The notes under the pieces are model-generated. The model was not told the DNA's origin. It was given only the letters and a program-made list of their open reading frames with translations, and did no database searches. Below are positions 44,925 through 53,956 of a stretch of 64,000 nucleotides of DNA, in pieces (the stretch's first letter is position 1; the number at the start of each line of letters is the position of its first letter). Both the position numbers and the translations under genes were made by a program. The stretch covers positions 1 to 64,000 of IMG/VR virus record IMGVR_UViG_3300036864_000108; one strand, written 5' to 3'. The DNA comes from a virus.

Positions 44925-45974
44925 CTACTCCTTTGTCTCTAGCAGCCGAAGCAGATGCTTGGCGTGCGCTGTAAACGTGCGGTCGGCGACCGCTTCGCGT
45001 GCTTGCTGCGCGGCCTTGTGCCGCTCTTCCGGCTTGTCGAGCCAGTACCGGAGCAGCCACGTCGCCTCCTCGGGTGAGGAGAACACGGGCAGCATGTGAA
45101 GCAGGTGATCGCCCTCCGGGCGGGGGTCGCGGAGGAAAAACAGCCCGCAGGCCGCCATCTCGATCTCCCGCGGTGAGATCGACCACCCGCCGACAACTTG
45201 ATCATCATCGGCTTCGCGGCGATACAGGTTGATCCCAACCTTCGCGGACTGGTAGATCCGCACCGTTTCCGCGTTGTCGACGCACTTCTCAGGGTCGCCG
45301 GAGGCCAAGTACTGCCACAGCGGCGAGTTCTCGGTGACCCCGTTCCAGTTGCCGGCGAGCAGCACATCGAGACCTTTGAGGTCCATGTGCTCGAAGAACC
45401 AGCGGCGGGAGCCGAACCCGGTGCCGACGAACGCCAGGTCGGCGGCGAGTTTCGGGTCAGGCTCGCCGGGCTTGTGCAAACCTGGCCGGTAGGCGTGGGG
45501 GCAGTACCAGGTTGGCGCGACGGCGCGGAACTTCTCGATGTGCGTCGGGTCGTTGATCAGGTTCGCATCGGCGTGCGTGGCGAGCGCCAGTTCCCGCTCC
45601 AGCTCGTACGGCTGCTCCGTGTGGACGACGACGATGCGGGTGCCTTGCCGACGGGCATGGTCGAGCATGTCGTGGGGGACGAAGAACCCGGAGATGATGA
45701 GCAGGTAGTCGGGGCGGATCTTCCACAGTGCGGCGGCGAGCCCGTTCAACGCCAGCTCGTATACCCCGTCAGCGTCGAGGGCCTTCCGGAGTTTCAGGCG
45801 CCCGTCGGGTAGTTCCTCGCCGATGTCGATCAGCGCATGGTCGTAGAAGGCAAGCCTGTCATCCAAATTGAACCGGTAGACGTCCTGACCGAGTTCGGTG
45901 AGGGCTTCGCACCAGCCTTCGTAGACGTCGAACACGGACCATGCGGGGCCAGGTGCGGCGACGAGCCATCTCAC
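44925..45974 (-). CDS. glycosyltransferase (CgeB-like)
   Basis: A 349-residue GT-B-type protein: MRWLVAAPGPAWSVFDVYEGW, KIRPDYLLIISGFFVP, TRIVVVHTEQPYELE, DLAFVGTGFGSRRWFFEHM, and the C-terminal donor-binding block KVGINLYRREADDD...SPREIEMAACGLFFLRDPRPEGD. This fits the CgeB/DUF3880 glycosyltransferases. In a phage structural operon it probably glycosylates virion proteins. GTG start overlaps the upstream stop. Confidence 0.85.
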   Translation of the reverse strand: MRWLVAAPGPAWSVFDVYEGWCEALTELGQDVYRFNLDDRLAFYDHALIDIGEELPDGRLKLRKALDADGVYELALNGLAAALWKIRPDYLLIISGFFVPHDMLDHARRQGTRIVVVHTEQPYELERELALATHADANLINDPTHIEKFRAVAPTWYCPHAYRPGLHKPGEPDPKLAADLAFVGTGFGSRRWFFEHMDLKGLDVLLAGNWNGVTENSPLWQYLASGDPEKCVDNAETVRIYQSAKVGINLYRREADDDQVVGGWSISPREIEMAACGLFFLRDPRPEGDHLLHMLPVFSSPEEATWLLRYWLDKPEERHKAAQQAREAVADRTFTAHAKHLLRLLETKE

Positions 45975-46096
45975 TCGTCGTCTTCGTCTTCCGGCTCAGG
46001 CTCCTGCTCAACGTCCTCGACCGCTTCTGCAGCCGTCTTGGCTGCTTCTTCCGCGGCCACGTCGGCGGGCTGCCGCGGGTCCCCAGGTACCGTCAT
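45971..46096 (-). CDS. 41-residue acidic protein
   Basis: A 41-residue ORF: TVPGDPRQPADVAAEEAAKTAAEAVEDVEQEPEPEDEDDE in part. It is Ala/Glu/Asp-rich and has an ATGA overlap at the start and GTGA at the stop. It may be a short acidic linker-type virion protein or only a coupling ORF. Confidence 0.5.
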   Translation of the reverse strand: MTVPGDPRQPADVAAEEAAKTAAEAVEDVEQEPEPEDEDDE

Positions 46097-47151
46097 CGTT
46101 CCTCCCGTTTTCTGATGATGGCCAAGCCGTACCGGTATTCGACGGATTCGACCTGGCTGTCCAGCCGGTCCAACGCGTGCAGGAACGATTCAGCTAACCG
46201 GAGCATCGAGTTGTCGTAGCCGTCCCATGTGTCGAATCCGACCATCCAGTCTTCGAGGATGTACCAGCCGCCGGGGGCGACGAGTGGCCACAACAGTTTC
46301 CATGTGCGTTGGGACAATTGGCCGATGTGGGAGGCGTCGTCGACGATCAGGTCGTAGGCGGGCATCACCTCGGCGAGGCGTGCCGGTAGGTTCTCGTCGT
46401 CTTGCTCCGCAACGATCCGGTGGGTGCCGTCCGGCCACCTTGCTTTCGGGTCGTTGTCGACGCCGACGATCAGCCCGTCGGGGAACAGGGCTTGCCACAT
46501 GCGCAGCGAGTCGCCGTGTTGGACGCCGATCTCGCAGATCCGGCCTGTAGTGCCGATGTGGGAGGCGAGGCGTAGGTAGGTGGGGAGGTAGCCGTGTGTG
46601 GTGGCCTTGTCGGTGGTGAACCGGGCGGGGAAGTTCAGTCGTGGTTCCGGTGCCGGCTCGCCGTGGCCTTTGGTCCCGACGGCGTATAGGTCGGCGGGTC
46701 CGGCGGCGTAGGTGACGGTCACGTCGTCGAGTTCGGCGAGCCAGTCTTCGAGCTCGTTGGGGAGGATGTTGGCGTAGTGCTCGTCGGGGCGAACGAGCAT
46801 GCCGTCGTGCCCGGAGTGGGGGGCGCGTCCGGGGCCGGCGCAGGAGAGGACGAGTAGCCCGCCGGGGGCGAGGTAGGAGATGCACGTTTTGACGACACCG
46901 GCCGGGTCGGGGGCGTGCTCGAGAACTTCGGCGCACAGTACGGCGTCGACTGGTTCGGGTGGCGTCCAGTCGCGGCAGTCGGTGACCACGTCCACGCCGG
47001 GGCCGGGTTCCAGGTCGAGCCCTGTGTACTCGTCGCAGGTAAACAGGTCCCTGACACCACCGTTGACTTTGCGGCTACCTACCTCAATAACCGCATGGAA
47101 GTGCCGGCCTTCGAGGATCGATGCGTGGAAGGCGCGGGCCTCGGGGTGCAA
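46093..47151 (-). CDS. double-domain methyltransferase
   Basis: A 352-residue protein with two class I SAM methyltransferase domains. The first (about 1-150) has AVIEVGSRKVNGGVRDLF, TGLDLEPGPGVDVV, VLCAEVLEHAPDP and APGGLLVLS. The second (about 185-345) has ICEIGVQHGDSLRMWQALFP, IVGVDNDP, LIVDDASHIGQLSQRTW and VAPGGWYILEDW, like CmcI/TylF-type sugar O-methyltransferases. It starts with TTG-His-Pro-Glu-Ala, like its single-domain relative at 61430. GGGAGGGAG precedes TTG. Confidence 0.85.
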   Translation of the reverse strand: MHPEARAFHASILEGRHFHAVIEVGSRKVNGGVRDLFTCDEYTGLDLEPGPGVDVVTDCRDWTPPEPVDAVLCAEVLEHAPDPAGVVKTCISYLAPGGLLVLSCAGPGRAPHSGHDGMLVRPDEHYANILPNELEDWLAELDDVTVTYAAGPADLYAVGTKGHGEPAPEPRLNFPARFTTDKATTHGYLPTYLRLASHIGTTGRICEIGVQHGDSLRMWQALFPDGLIVGVDNDPKARWPDGTHRIVAEQDDENLPARLAEVMPAYDLIVDDASHIGQLSQRTWKLLWPLVAPGGWYILEDWMVGFDTWDGYDNSMLRLAESFLHALDRLDSQVESVEYRYGLAIIRKREER

Positions 47152-47178
47152 CAGGTCTCCCTCCCAGTCGTACGCTGG

Positions 47179-47290
47179 GGTTACCCGCAGGCGGGTAACC
47201 GAGTCGGCCTAGCGCCCAGGGTCGGCGAACTGAAAGTGAAAGCCTTGTCGTTGGTAGCGCTACTGACGAAGGAACTCACAAGTAAGTGAC
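47179..47290. promoter_or_regulatory. divergent promoter region with perfect palindrome
   Basis: GGTTACCCGC (47179-47188) and GCGGGTAACC (47191-47200) form a perfect 22-base palindrome. AGTAAGTGAC lies at 47281-47290. Both GGTTACCC and AGTAAGTGAC also occur in the operator region near 9.23-9.28 kb, so the same regulator may act here. The region lies between a minus methyltransferase gene and a plus small gene; a -10 TACGCT precedes the plus ATG by 6 bases. Confidence 0.6.
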
Positions 47291-47327
47291 CTGCGGGCAC
47301 ATCTGTCTCTAGGCGTACGCTGGCTGG

Positions 47328-47513
47328 ATGGACCCGATACCGTTCAACTTGAACCACATCGACGTGGGCGACGATCCAGAGCATCAGGCCATCATCGAGC
47401 GCTTCACGTCCGGATTGCCTGATTTTGAGGGCGAGTTCACGGGTCACTACGCGGCGGAGTCGATCACCGTCGAGGAGATGCTGATCGTCGAGTCGAACGA
47501 GAGCCCGAACTGA
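47328..47513 (+). CDS. small plus-strand moron protein
   Basis: A 61-residue acidic protein: DPIPFNLNHIDVGDDPEHQAIIERFTSGLPDFEGEFTGHYAAESITVEEMLIVESNE. It sits opposite the structural operon behind a palindrome. A TACGCT 6 bases before ATG suggests a leaderless mRNA. The function is unknown. Confidence 0.6.
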   Translation: MDPIPFNLNHIDVGDDPEHQAIIERFTSGLPDFEGEFTGHYAAESITVEEMLIVESNESPN

Positions 47514-47531
47514 TCGGCTCTTTGCACGACG

Positions 47532-47717
47532 ATGATGAGATTGCTCACCTGGCTGCTGCGTCGCCACGTCTGCGCCTACTGCGCGGGGGAGGGCACCTAC
47601 TTCGGCTACTCACCGTTGGATGATCTGCGCACCTTCCGGCATGCCCGCGTCCTCACCTGCCGATGGTGCGGTGGGAGTGGACTGGAGCCGAAGCGTTCTG
47701 CGGCTACGGCCCGGTGA
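47532..47717 (+). CDS. small plus-strand zinc protein
   Basis: A 61-residue protein: MRLLTWLLRRHVCAYCAGEGTYFGYSPLDDLRTFRHARVLTCRWCGGSGLEPK. CAYC and CRWCGGSG form a DnaJ-like zinc site. It follows the acidic small gene on the same strand and overlaps the end of the convergent minus gene by 14 bases. Confidence 0.58.
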   Translation: MMRLLTWLLRRHVCAYCAGEGTYFGYSPLDDLRTFRHARVLTCRWCGGSGLEPKRSAATAR

Positions 47718-47964
47718 TCTCGGCGATCCGGTCCCGGACCCACTGCTCGCTGTCGCCACCCCCGCCGTTCACGACGGCGATGACGTGCCGCATGACCTCG
47801 TCAGGGTCGAGCCCGGAGCCGTGGTGGGCGAGCGCGTTGGTGAGAGTCCCGACGAGGTTGTACTTCTCTGTGAGAGGGACGGCAAGCGCCATGTAGAGGA
47901 GGCGCCGCGTCTCATCCTGGTCCCTACTCTTGTCTGCCTTGACCATGTCGGAATTATCCCTCAA
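47704..47964 (-). CDS. hypothetical protein near connectors
   Basis: An 86-residue protein: KSRDQDETRRLLYMALAVPLTEKYNLVGTLTNALAHHGSGLDPDEVMRHVIAVVNGGGGDSEQWVRDRIAEI. Helical, with a TTG start overlapping the upstream TGA, or ATG at 47946. Position after the connector genes suggests a head-tail or early tail protein, which is inference. Confidence 0.58.
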   Translation of the reverse strand: MRDNSDMVKADKSRDQDETRRLLYMALAVPLTEKYNLVGTLTNALAHHGSGLDPDEVMRHVIAVVNGGGGDSEQWVRDRIAEITGP

Positions 47965-48419
47965 CTTTGGTACGCCGTGTAGCGGTAGGTGAACACGCGG
48001 CGGACAAATGAGCCATTCGCGTTCCGGCCTTGGTGGAGGGTGATCGTGTCGATCCCGCCGGCGGCGACGACCCCCGCCAGGTTCTCAGTCGTGCGCAGCG
48101 CGGTCTCTATGGACACCATCAGCGTCTTGGATGCGGCCCGCCTCGCGGCGAGGTCGTCGTCACCGGATTGGGAGATGACCGCACAGGTGACGGTACCTTC
48201 TTCGGCGCGAGACCCGAGTTCGAACGTCGCCCAGTCTTGCGTGCTCGTGGCTGCGGGTTCCCCGACGGTTTCGACGGCCCCGTCGTCACCGACGAGCACG
48301 AACTCGGTGTCCGCCGCGGAAGTGGCCGGTAGCCCGTCGTACACCGGCACAGTGAGAGCGGTGTCCAACGCTGTGAGAAGCGCGGCGATGACGTCGTCGA
48401 CGGCGGAGACCTGTGCCAT
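47961..48419 (-). CDS. tail terminator-like or connector protein
   Basis: A 152-residue protein: AVDDVIAALLTALDTALTVPVYDGLPA, FVLVGDDGAVETVGEPAA, WATFELGSRAEEGTVTCAVISQSGDDDLAARRAASKTLMVSIETAL, and VRRVFTYRYTAYQS. The pattern of a short helix, then strands with a late helical SIETAL block resembles siphovirus tail terminators. TGATG start overlap. Confidence 0.65.
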   Translation of the reverse strand: MAQVSAVDDVIAALLTALDTALTVPVYDGLPATSAADTEFVLVGDDGAVETVGEPAATSTQDWATFELGSRAEEGTVTCAVISQSGDDDLAARRAASKTLMVSIETALRTTENLAGVVAAGGIDTITLHQGRNANGSFVRRVFTYRYTAYQS

Positions 48420-49243
48420 CAGGCGACCGCGGGTGCCCGCATGTACGGCGCCAACAGTTCGCGGACCCCATTGGGAAGGGCGAACGGCAGGGTGGGGACG
48501 TACACGTCTTCCCCGCCTTGCAGGGGGAGCCCGGTGGCGCCGCGCTGCGACCGCCACAGATGCCTGACGAGCTCTTTGGTGGCGAGTGTGATGGGGGCGG
48601 GGATGATGACCCGGCCGGCGACGTAGGTCCACAGGTACAGGCCGGCGGGGAACCGGGTGTATCCGTCTTTGTATGTGATCCTGCCGTCCGGGTCGACGTC
48701 CAGGTCGGCGACGGTGACGGTGGTGCCGCCGGTGGCGACGGAGGTGACGGTGGTCACGGAGATGACCGGTGCTTGGTGGAGCCATATGGTGGCCCGCCCG
48801 TACTCGTGGCGTTGCCGCTCACTTGTGACGGTGCGGCGGGCGACTGGCCCCACCTCGTATTCGATCCTGGCGCAGGCGGCTTGCAGGAAGTGTTCGAGCT
48901 CAACGTCGTTGGTGGTGATTCCCGCCGCGTTCAAATGCGTCTTTGCCTCGGCCAGTCGGACGAAGGTGCCGGAGTCGGCGGGGGCGACTACGAACTCTTC
49001 CTCGTACCCGCCGGCGTTCGCGCCGGTCGCCTGCCAGTACCCGTGGTAGCGGCCGGCCTGCGTGCTCGTGACGTCCTTGTCGTACAGGCCGGTGGACGTG
49101 GGTGTGACGGTGAACGGGGAACCGACGGCTGCGGTGCCGTCGGGGAGGGTGACGGTGAGGGTCATGGTGCCGGCGTTCGCCAATACCCCTGCGGCGTCTT
49201 TCACGGTGGCGGCGAACGGCAACACGTCACCGATGGTGAACAT
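48419..49243 (-). CDS. head-tail connector with N-terminal Ig-like domain
   Basis: A 274-residue protein. The first 85 residues form an Ig-like beta domain (TMTLTVTLPDGTAAVGSPFTVTPTSTGLYDKDVTSTQAGRYHGYWQATG). The rest is like gp6/gp8-type connectors: FVRLAEAKTHLNAAGITTNDVELEHFLQAACARIEYEVGPV, LHQAPVISVTTVTS, LATKELVRHLWRSQRG. The fusion of a surface Ig-like domain to a connector is uncommon. ATG start. Confidence 0.72.
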   Translation of the reverse strand: MFTIGDVLPFAATVKDAAGVLANAGTMTLTVTLPDGTAAVGSPFTVTPTSTGLYDKDVTSTQAGRYHGYWQATGANAGGYEEEFVVAPADSGTFVRLAEAKTHLNAAGITTNDVELEHFLQAACARIEYEVGPVARRTVTSERQRHEYGRATIWLHQAPVISVTTVTSVATGGTTVTVADLDVDPDGRITYKDGYTRFPAGLYLWTYVAGRVIIPAPITLATKELVRHLWRSQRGATGLPLQGGEDVYVPTLPFALPNGVRELLAPYMRAPAVA

Positions 49244-49246
49244 CGC

Positions 49247-50641
49247 TTAGCCTCCTCCGACTCCTGCCATGGCCCGTTCCCGGGCCTCCACGCGGCCCAC
49301 GTCGCGCGCGCGGGTACCGACGGTGGTGGGGGTGCGGTCCCTGGCGGTGACCCCTGCTGGTGCCCGTGTGCGGGCGTTGACGCCGGCCACAGCCCGGTCC
49401 CTGGCCTGTACTTGCCCGCGGGTGGTCGGTGGGGTTGATGTCGCGGCTGCGGTGAGGCTGCCCGCACCGGTCAGCGACGCGGTCACCCGTTGCACGACGG
49501 CGGCGGTGAGTGTTCCCGCGCCCGTGAGGGTTGTCGTGGCGGGGGTCAGGACAACGGGTGCGGTTAGGGTGCCGGCGCCGGTGAGGGTGGCGGTGGCGAA
49601 CCGGATGACCGTCGCGGATGCGGTGAGTGTTCCGCTGCCGGTCAGTGTCCCGGTGCCGCTGATGACTCCGGCTGCGGTGACCGTGCCCGCACCGGTGAGG
49701 GTGGCTGGGGCGCGTTGCGTGACCGGAGCTGTGAGGGTGCCGGCACCGACCAGTGCGGCGGTGCCGTTGACGACGCCGACGCTGCTGGCTGTCAGGGTGC
49801 CCGCGCCGGTCAGTGTCGCGGTGGCCTGCTGGGTTTGGGTGGCGGTCGCGGTGACCGTGCCCGCGCCAGCCAAGGTGGCTGTTACGGCCTGCGTGACCGT
49901 CGCCGTGAGACTGCCGGCGCCGGCGAGGGTGGCGGTTCCTTGGACTATCCCGCCGCTTGTCGCGGCCAGTGTGCCCGCACCTGTGAGGGTGGCGGTTGCG
50001 GCCTGGGTGACAGTCGCGGTGAGGGTGCCGGCCCCGATGAGCGCGGCGGTTGCGGCTTGAGTGGCGTTGGCAGTCAGCGTCCCCGCGCCGACCAGAGTGG
50101 CCCCGGCGACCTGCGTTGCTGTCGCCGTGACAGTGCCGGCGCCAGTGAGGGTGGCAGTGGGACCGGATGCTTGCGTGGTGGCTGTGACCGTGGACCCGGC
50201 GGACAGTACCCTGCCTGCCGCTGTGACCGTGCCGGCACCGGTGAGGGTGGCGGTGCCGTTGACGGCGCCGCTGACCTCTGACCCGGACGCGGTCAGGGTT
50301 CCCGCGCCCGTCAGGGTGGCGACCGCACGTTGGGTAACTGTGGCGGTGACCGTCCCCGCGGCGGTGAGGGTAGCGACCGCCCGCTGGGTGACAGTTGCGG
50401 TGACCGTACCCGCGCCGGTCAGACTCGCGGGCGCCTGCTGGGCAGCAGTAGCAGTCAGCGTCCCCGCACCCGTCAGGGTGGCGGGCGCCCGCTGGGTTTG
50501 AGTGGCAGTAGCGGTCAGGGTCCCCGCGCCGGTAAGGGTGGCAGTGCCCTGGACGACACCCCCGCCGGCTGGGGCCAGCGGGTAGACGATGCGGCGTGGG
50601 CGGCGAACTACTGGCCGGCGGAAAACGGCCGCGCGGCCCAC
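49247..50641 (-). CDS. virion repeat protein, 19 TLTGAGT units
   Basis: A 464-residue protein. After RRPRRIVYPL it has about 19 tandem units of the type ATLTGAGTLTATVTQ, mostly 17-20 residues, each probably two beta strands, so the whole may form a solenoid or hairpin rod. The C-terminal 65 residues repeat an R-D/E-R motif (ARDRAVAGVNARTRA). It is related to the protein at 54488 (10 units). A surface fibre or decoration role is likely from its place among structural genes. Confidence 0.75.
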   Translation of the reverse strand: MGRAAVFRRPVVRRPRRIVYPLAPAGGGVVQGTATLTGAGTLTATATQTQRAPATLTGAGTLTATAAQQAPASLTGAGTVTATVTQRAVATLTAAGTVTATVTQRAVATLTGAGTLTASGSEVSGAVNGTATLTGAGTVTAAGRVLSAGSTVTATTQASGPTATLTGAGTVTATATQVAGATLVGAGTLTANATQAATAALIGAGTLTATVTQAATATLTGAGTLAATSGGIVQGTATLAGAGSLTATVTQAVTATLAGAGTVTATATQTQQATATLTGAGTLTASSVGVVNGTAALVGAGTLTAPVTQRAPATLTGAGTVTAAGVISGTGTLTGSGTLTASATVIRFATATLTGAGTLTAPVVLTPATTTLTGAGTLTAAVVQRVTASLTGAGSLTAAATSTPPTTRGQVQARDRAVAGVNARTRAPAGVTARDRTPTTVGTRARDVGRVEARERAMAGVGGG

Positions 50642-50644
50642 GTG

Positions 50645-51121
50645 CTAACCGATCTCGTGGACTGTGATGTTGAACGCGTAGTTACCGGCCGGTGGGGCGA
50701 CGTTCGATTTGATGCCGAACCCGTTCGCCGTCCCCGCCGGGACCACAATGTACTCCTCCGGGGTGGGCGCCCAGTCGAACCCGAACGACGAGTTCCAACC
50801 GCGTTCGATGAAGTCGCCGTCGGTGCCCTCACCGGTGGCGGTGTGCCCGGCGGTGAACGAGGCGTCCGAGTCCGTCGGGTCATGGTTGAGGAACGTGGTC
50901 GCGGCGATTGAGGTCGTGCCAGTTGGGGCGGCGGTTTTCCGGATCAAGCGGACGCGGGCGTTCGCCGTCGTGGGGATGGTGGCCTGCGCCAGTTCGATGA
51001 GCACCCGGACGACCACGAACGGTTTCGTCGCCGCGGCCTGCAGATTCAGGTTGGTGACCGCACCCGGGTTCGTGATGACGGCCGACACGGTGTACATGCG
51101 CGCCGGGATGAGGACCGCCAC
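50645..51121 (-). CDS. virion beta-rich protein
   Basis: A 158-residue protein: VLIPARMYTVSAVITNPGAVTNLNLQAA, VVVRVLIELAQATIPTTANARVRLIRKTAAP, TFLNHDPTDSDASF. The layout (strand pairs, then NHDPTDSDASF) has a counterpart in the protein at 55316. Likely a fibre or decoration protein. Confidence 0.65.
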   Translation of the reverse strand: MAVLIPARMYTVSAVITNPGAVTNLNLQAAATKPFVVVRVLIELAQATIPTTANARVRLIRKTAAPTGTTSIAATTFLNHDPTDSDASFTAGHTATGEGTDGDFIERGWNSSFGFDWAPTPEEYIVVPAGTANGFGIKSNVAPPAGNYAFNITVHEIG

Positions 51122-51124
51122 CAG

Positions 51125-51847
51125 TCACCTCCGGTAGTTCGGGTTGAACCTGCGCGGCATGCGGGGCGGCGTAGGCGCCGCGACCGCACCGGGCAGCGCC
51201 ATGCAGAACCGGGCCTGCGTGTTCGCGGTGACCAAGGTCGCCGTGGTTGCCGGCACCGTCCCCGCGGCCGCCTTCTCGCCGGTGGCCGCTCCGATGCCGC
51301 CGCCGGTGCCGTTGGACGTCCAGTTGTCGACTCGTTCCAGCACGTTGGCGAGGCCGGTGTTCGCCCACGTGCCCACGTTCGTGGTGGAGGCTGTGTCCTG
51401 GCCGGTGGTGACTGCCGCCAAGATGAGGCAGTCGGCGAGCGTCGTGGTCAACCCGTCGATGGACACGAACCCCGACGATGCGGCCACCGACGCTGCGGTT
51501 TGGTTCCACGGGTTGCCGGTGGTGACCACGCCGCGGACCCCGATGATCCGGGCGATGTGGTGGTTCGTCACCGCTGGGCAGGTGATTGTCCCCGACTCGG
51601 GGCCGGTGGCGCGGTGCCAGCGGACCGTCAACCGGGTCGGCAAACCGGCTGTCTGCGACGACGGGGACAAGTTCACGTCCGCGTAGCCGGTGACCGCGCC
51701 GAGCGCCGCCGCGTTCAGGACCGGGTCCATCTCGTGCAGCAGGATCAGCACGTCGTCGGTATCGGTGCCTGTGGGGATACCGGGGGTGATTGCCGCCCCG
51801 GTGGAGTTGGCGGCGATCCCGACCGCGTACACGGTGGGCATCGCCAC
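51125..51847 (-). CDS. fibre-like protein, repeated surface domain
   Basis: A 240-residue beta-rich protein: GTDTDDVLILLHEMDPVL, VTGYADVN, RLTVRWHRATGPESGTI, IARIIGVRGVVTTGNP, LADCLILAAVTTGQD. It shares the layout of the family at 34880, 51851 and 55822 (GNALVI/R..F/TWSP..T/AARSL). Probably a surface fibre protein. Confidence 0.65.
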   Translation of the reverse strand: MAMPTVYAVGIAANSTGAAITPGIPTGTDTDDVLILLHEMDPVLNAAALGAVTGYADVNLSPSSQTAGLPTRLTVRWHRATGPESGTITCPAVTNHHIARIIGVRGVVTTGNPWNQTAASVAASSGFVSIDGLTTTLADCLILAAVTTGQDTASTTNVGTWANTGLANVLERVDNWTSNGTGGGIGAATGEKAAAGTVPATTATLVTANTQARFCMALPGAVAAPTPPRMPRRFNPNYRR

Positions 51848-51850
51848 GAC

Positions 51851-53920
51851 TCAGCCCTCGTTCTCGGAGACAACCTCAACGTAGGCGACGTCCTCGGTAG
51901 AGAACGTCTGCGTGTACGAAGACGCAGCGGCCACCACCTGGGAACCTGGGACGCCGCCGGCCTCCCAGTTCAAGGTCACCCCCCGCTCAACGGGGGTGTT
52001 CACGGTACACCCGATCAAACCTTGCGAGTTCGGATCACGCTGCGTTTCCGCGTATACGCTGGCCGATTCCCCGAACAGCGCGGCGGTTTCCGTCTTCTGG
52101 ACTGCCACCTCAGCGTAGATGGCGTGAATGCCGATGTCCAGCGCTGCGTCGCTGCTGAACCCAACCCGGAACGCGAGTGCATCGAGTTTTGCTTGCGTCC
52201 ACCCGCCCGTTGGTTTGAACATGACACATGCCCACGCCGGGGTGCTTGTGTTGTCGAACTGGGGGTCAGTCGTCCCGAACATTAGCGTTTGCTCTGCGAC
52301 GCCATCCCAGCCCCGGATCCCCAATGTGGCCGCTGTGGCACTAGCCGCCCACCCACACGCGAGCATCCGCACGGCACGGATCACACCGGTCGGGGCGGCC
52401 GTGTACGTTTCCATGGGAATCTCAACGTAGTCAGCGGTAGCGGTAGCAGTTTGAGCAAACCCGTCCGCACTCACCCCGACGACGGGTGGTACTTCGTCGA
52501 TAGCACCCCGCGCGGTAGTCGCGTTCCAATTGGCCATCGTCCCGTTCGCTGTGAACGTATCAAAATTGGATGTAGATCCGGACACGGTAAGGGTGCCTGC
52601 CGGGTCGACCTTGAGAAGCACCACACTGTGATCGCCGAGTGGATAGTTCAACTTGATGGTGGTCAGCACGATGTCGTCGTAGCGGACCGTCGCGGTCGCT
52701 GCCGTGTTCCACCCGAATCGGACCGTGGAGAACGAGGACGCCCCTGTATGCGTGTAGGTTGCCTGCGCCTGGTCGATGCCGTCCAACTGCCAGTCGGCTG
52801 TGAACACCGCAGCACTCACGTTATAGCGAATGTCTAAGGCATACCAGGTGTCCGCGGCGACGGTGGCGGTACTTAGCTGCTCAGCTCCGGTGCCGAGTTG
52901 GACCCCGATCTTCTGGCTTCCCGACCGGTAGCGAGCGAACAGGCCACCGACTGTCGGCTCGATGCTGAACAAGTCGACGTCTGCTGCCGGCAAGGACCCC
53001 ACAAATCGGAACGGCACTCGGGTGACCAGGATGTTGGTGGCGGAGATCGTCTCTACGACGTTCTCGGCAGCGGCCGTGCTCGACAGTTCAAGACAGTACG
53101 AACCGCTGCGCGGTGTTGACGACACAATGGCTGGCGCGCCGGTCTGGCCGCTGAACAGGGACGCTGCCGGAGAGTACGCGGTGGTGAGCCCAACCACAGT
53201 GCCCCACTCGAAACCCCAGTGGAGCAGAATATCCGGCAGTCTTCGAGAGCCTGCGGCGATGTAGCCGACCATCGTCGCGGCCAACGGTCCCGCAGATGCA
53301 AGCGAACTGGTCGCAGTGATCGAACCGATGCTGGTGGTGTTGCTGGGCGACCAGGACGTGGACAAGCCCACCGACACCCCAGTGCCGCTTGCGCCCTGAT
53401 CATGTGTCTCAACGAAATCCCCGCCCGGTCCGCTGTGCCCACTCCACGTCGGCGCGGTTGCACTCGTTGAATCGTAGGCGCTATGCGCGGCGATGTAGAT
53501 CACGTCGTAGTAGAGCCCCGTCGCCGGGATTCCGGTACCCACGCTGGTCGCGGTCGCCGTCGTGTGCGGACTTACGCTGTTCACGGGCGCGACTATTAGA
53601 TCAGTCAGAATGCCTGAAAGTTCGTAGACCACCCAGGCGCATGGGGCGGCAGTACCGAGCGTAAGCGTCCACGATGTTGATCCAGCCGGGAGGGCTCCCG
53701 CCCCGAACGCACTGAAGATATATACCTTCTGGGTCGCCGCCCCCGGATCGGTCGAGTCGCGGGTGAGCCCGGCCGGGGCGGTGATCGTCGTGTTGTACGT
53801 CGATGCGATTATGACGAGCGCATTGCCTGCCGTCGTTCCTGTGGGCAGGGTGACGCTGCCGCTGGCGGCGTTGAACTCGCCGCTGTTCGACTGGACGAAG
53901 TTGTCAACGGTCAGCGGCAC
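51851..53920 (-). CDS. large fibre protein with LamG-like domain
   Basis: A 689-residue protein. The first 230 residues match the repeated fibre domain (GNALVIIASTYNTTITAPAGLTRD, ACAWVVYELSGI, STSWSPSNTTSIGSIT). Residues about 235-420 resemble a laminin-G/concanavalin-like lectin (WGFEWGTVVG, YCLELSSTAAAENV, VPFRFVGSLPAADVDLFSI, WYALDIRYNV, RYDDIVLT). The C-terminus is another beta domain. A receptor-binding role is plausible. Confidence 0.72.
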   Translation of the reverse strand: MPLTVDNFVQSNSGEFNAASGSVTLPTGTTAGNALVIIASTYNTTITAPAGLTRDSTDPGAATQKVYIFSAFGAGALPAGSTSWTLTLGTAAPCAWVVYELSGILTDLIVAPVNSVSPHTTATATSVGTGIPATGLYYDVIYIAAHSAYDSTSATAPTWSGHSGPGGDFVETHDQGASGTGVSVGLSTSWSPSNTTSIGSITATSSLASAGPLAATMVGYIAAGSRRLPDILLHWGFEWGTVVGLTTAYSPAASLFSGQTGAPAIVSSTPRSGSYCLELSSTAAAENVVETISATNILVTRVPFRFVGSLPAADVDLFSIEPTVGGLFARYRSGSQKIGVQLGTGAEQLSTATVAADTWYALDIRYNVSAAVFTADWQLDGIDQAQATYTHTGASSFSTVRFGWNTAATATVRYDDIVLTTIKLNYPLGDHSVVLLKVDPAGTLTVSGSTSNFDTFTANGTMANWNATTARGAIDEVPPVVGVSADGFAQTATATADYVEIPMETYTAAPTGVIRAVRMLACGWAASATAATLGIRGWDGVAEQTLMFGTTDPQFDNTSTPAWACVMFKPTGGWTQAKLDALAFRVGFSSDAALDIGIHAIYAEVAVQKTETAALFGESASVYAETQRDPNSQGLIGCTVNTPVERGVTLNWEAGGVPGSQVVAAASSYTQTFSTEDVAYVEVVSENEG

Positions 53921-53956
53921 GACCCATAACCCCCCCTCGGCTCTCGGGGGAGTGCC

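Noticed and set aside
49269-50501. Regularly spaced repeats resembling a CRISPR array
   Set aside because: The units are codon-phased, vary between copies and encode a tandem repeat protein; there are no unique spacers and no cas genes.
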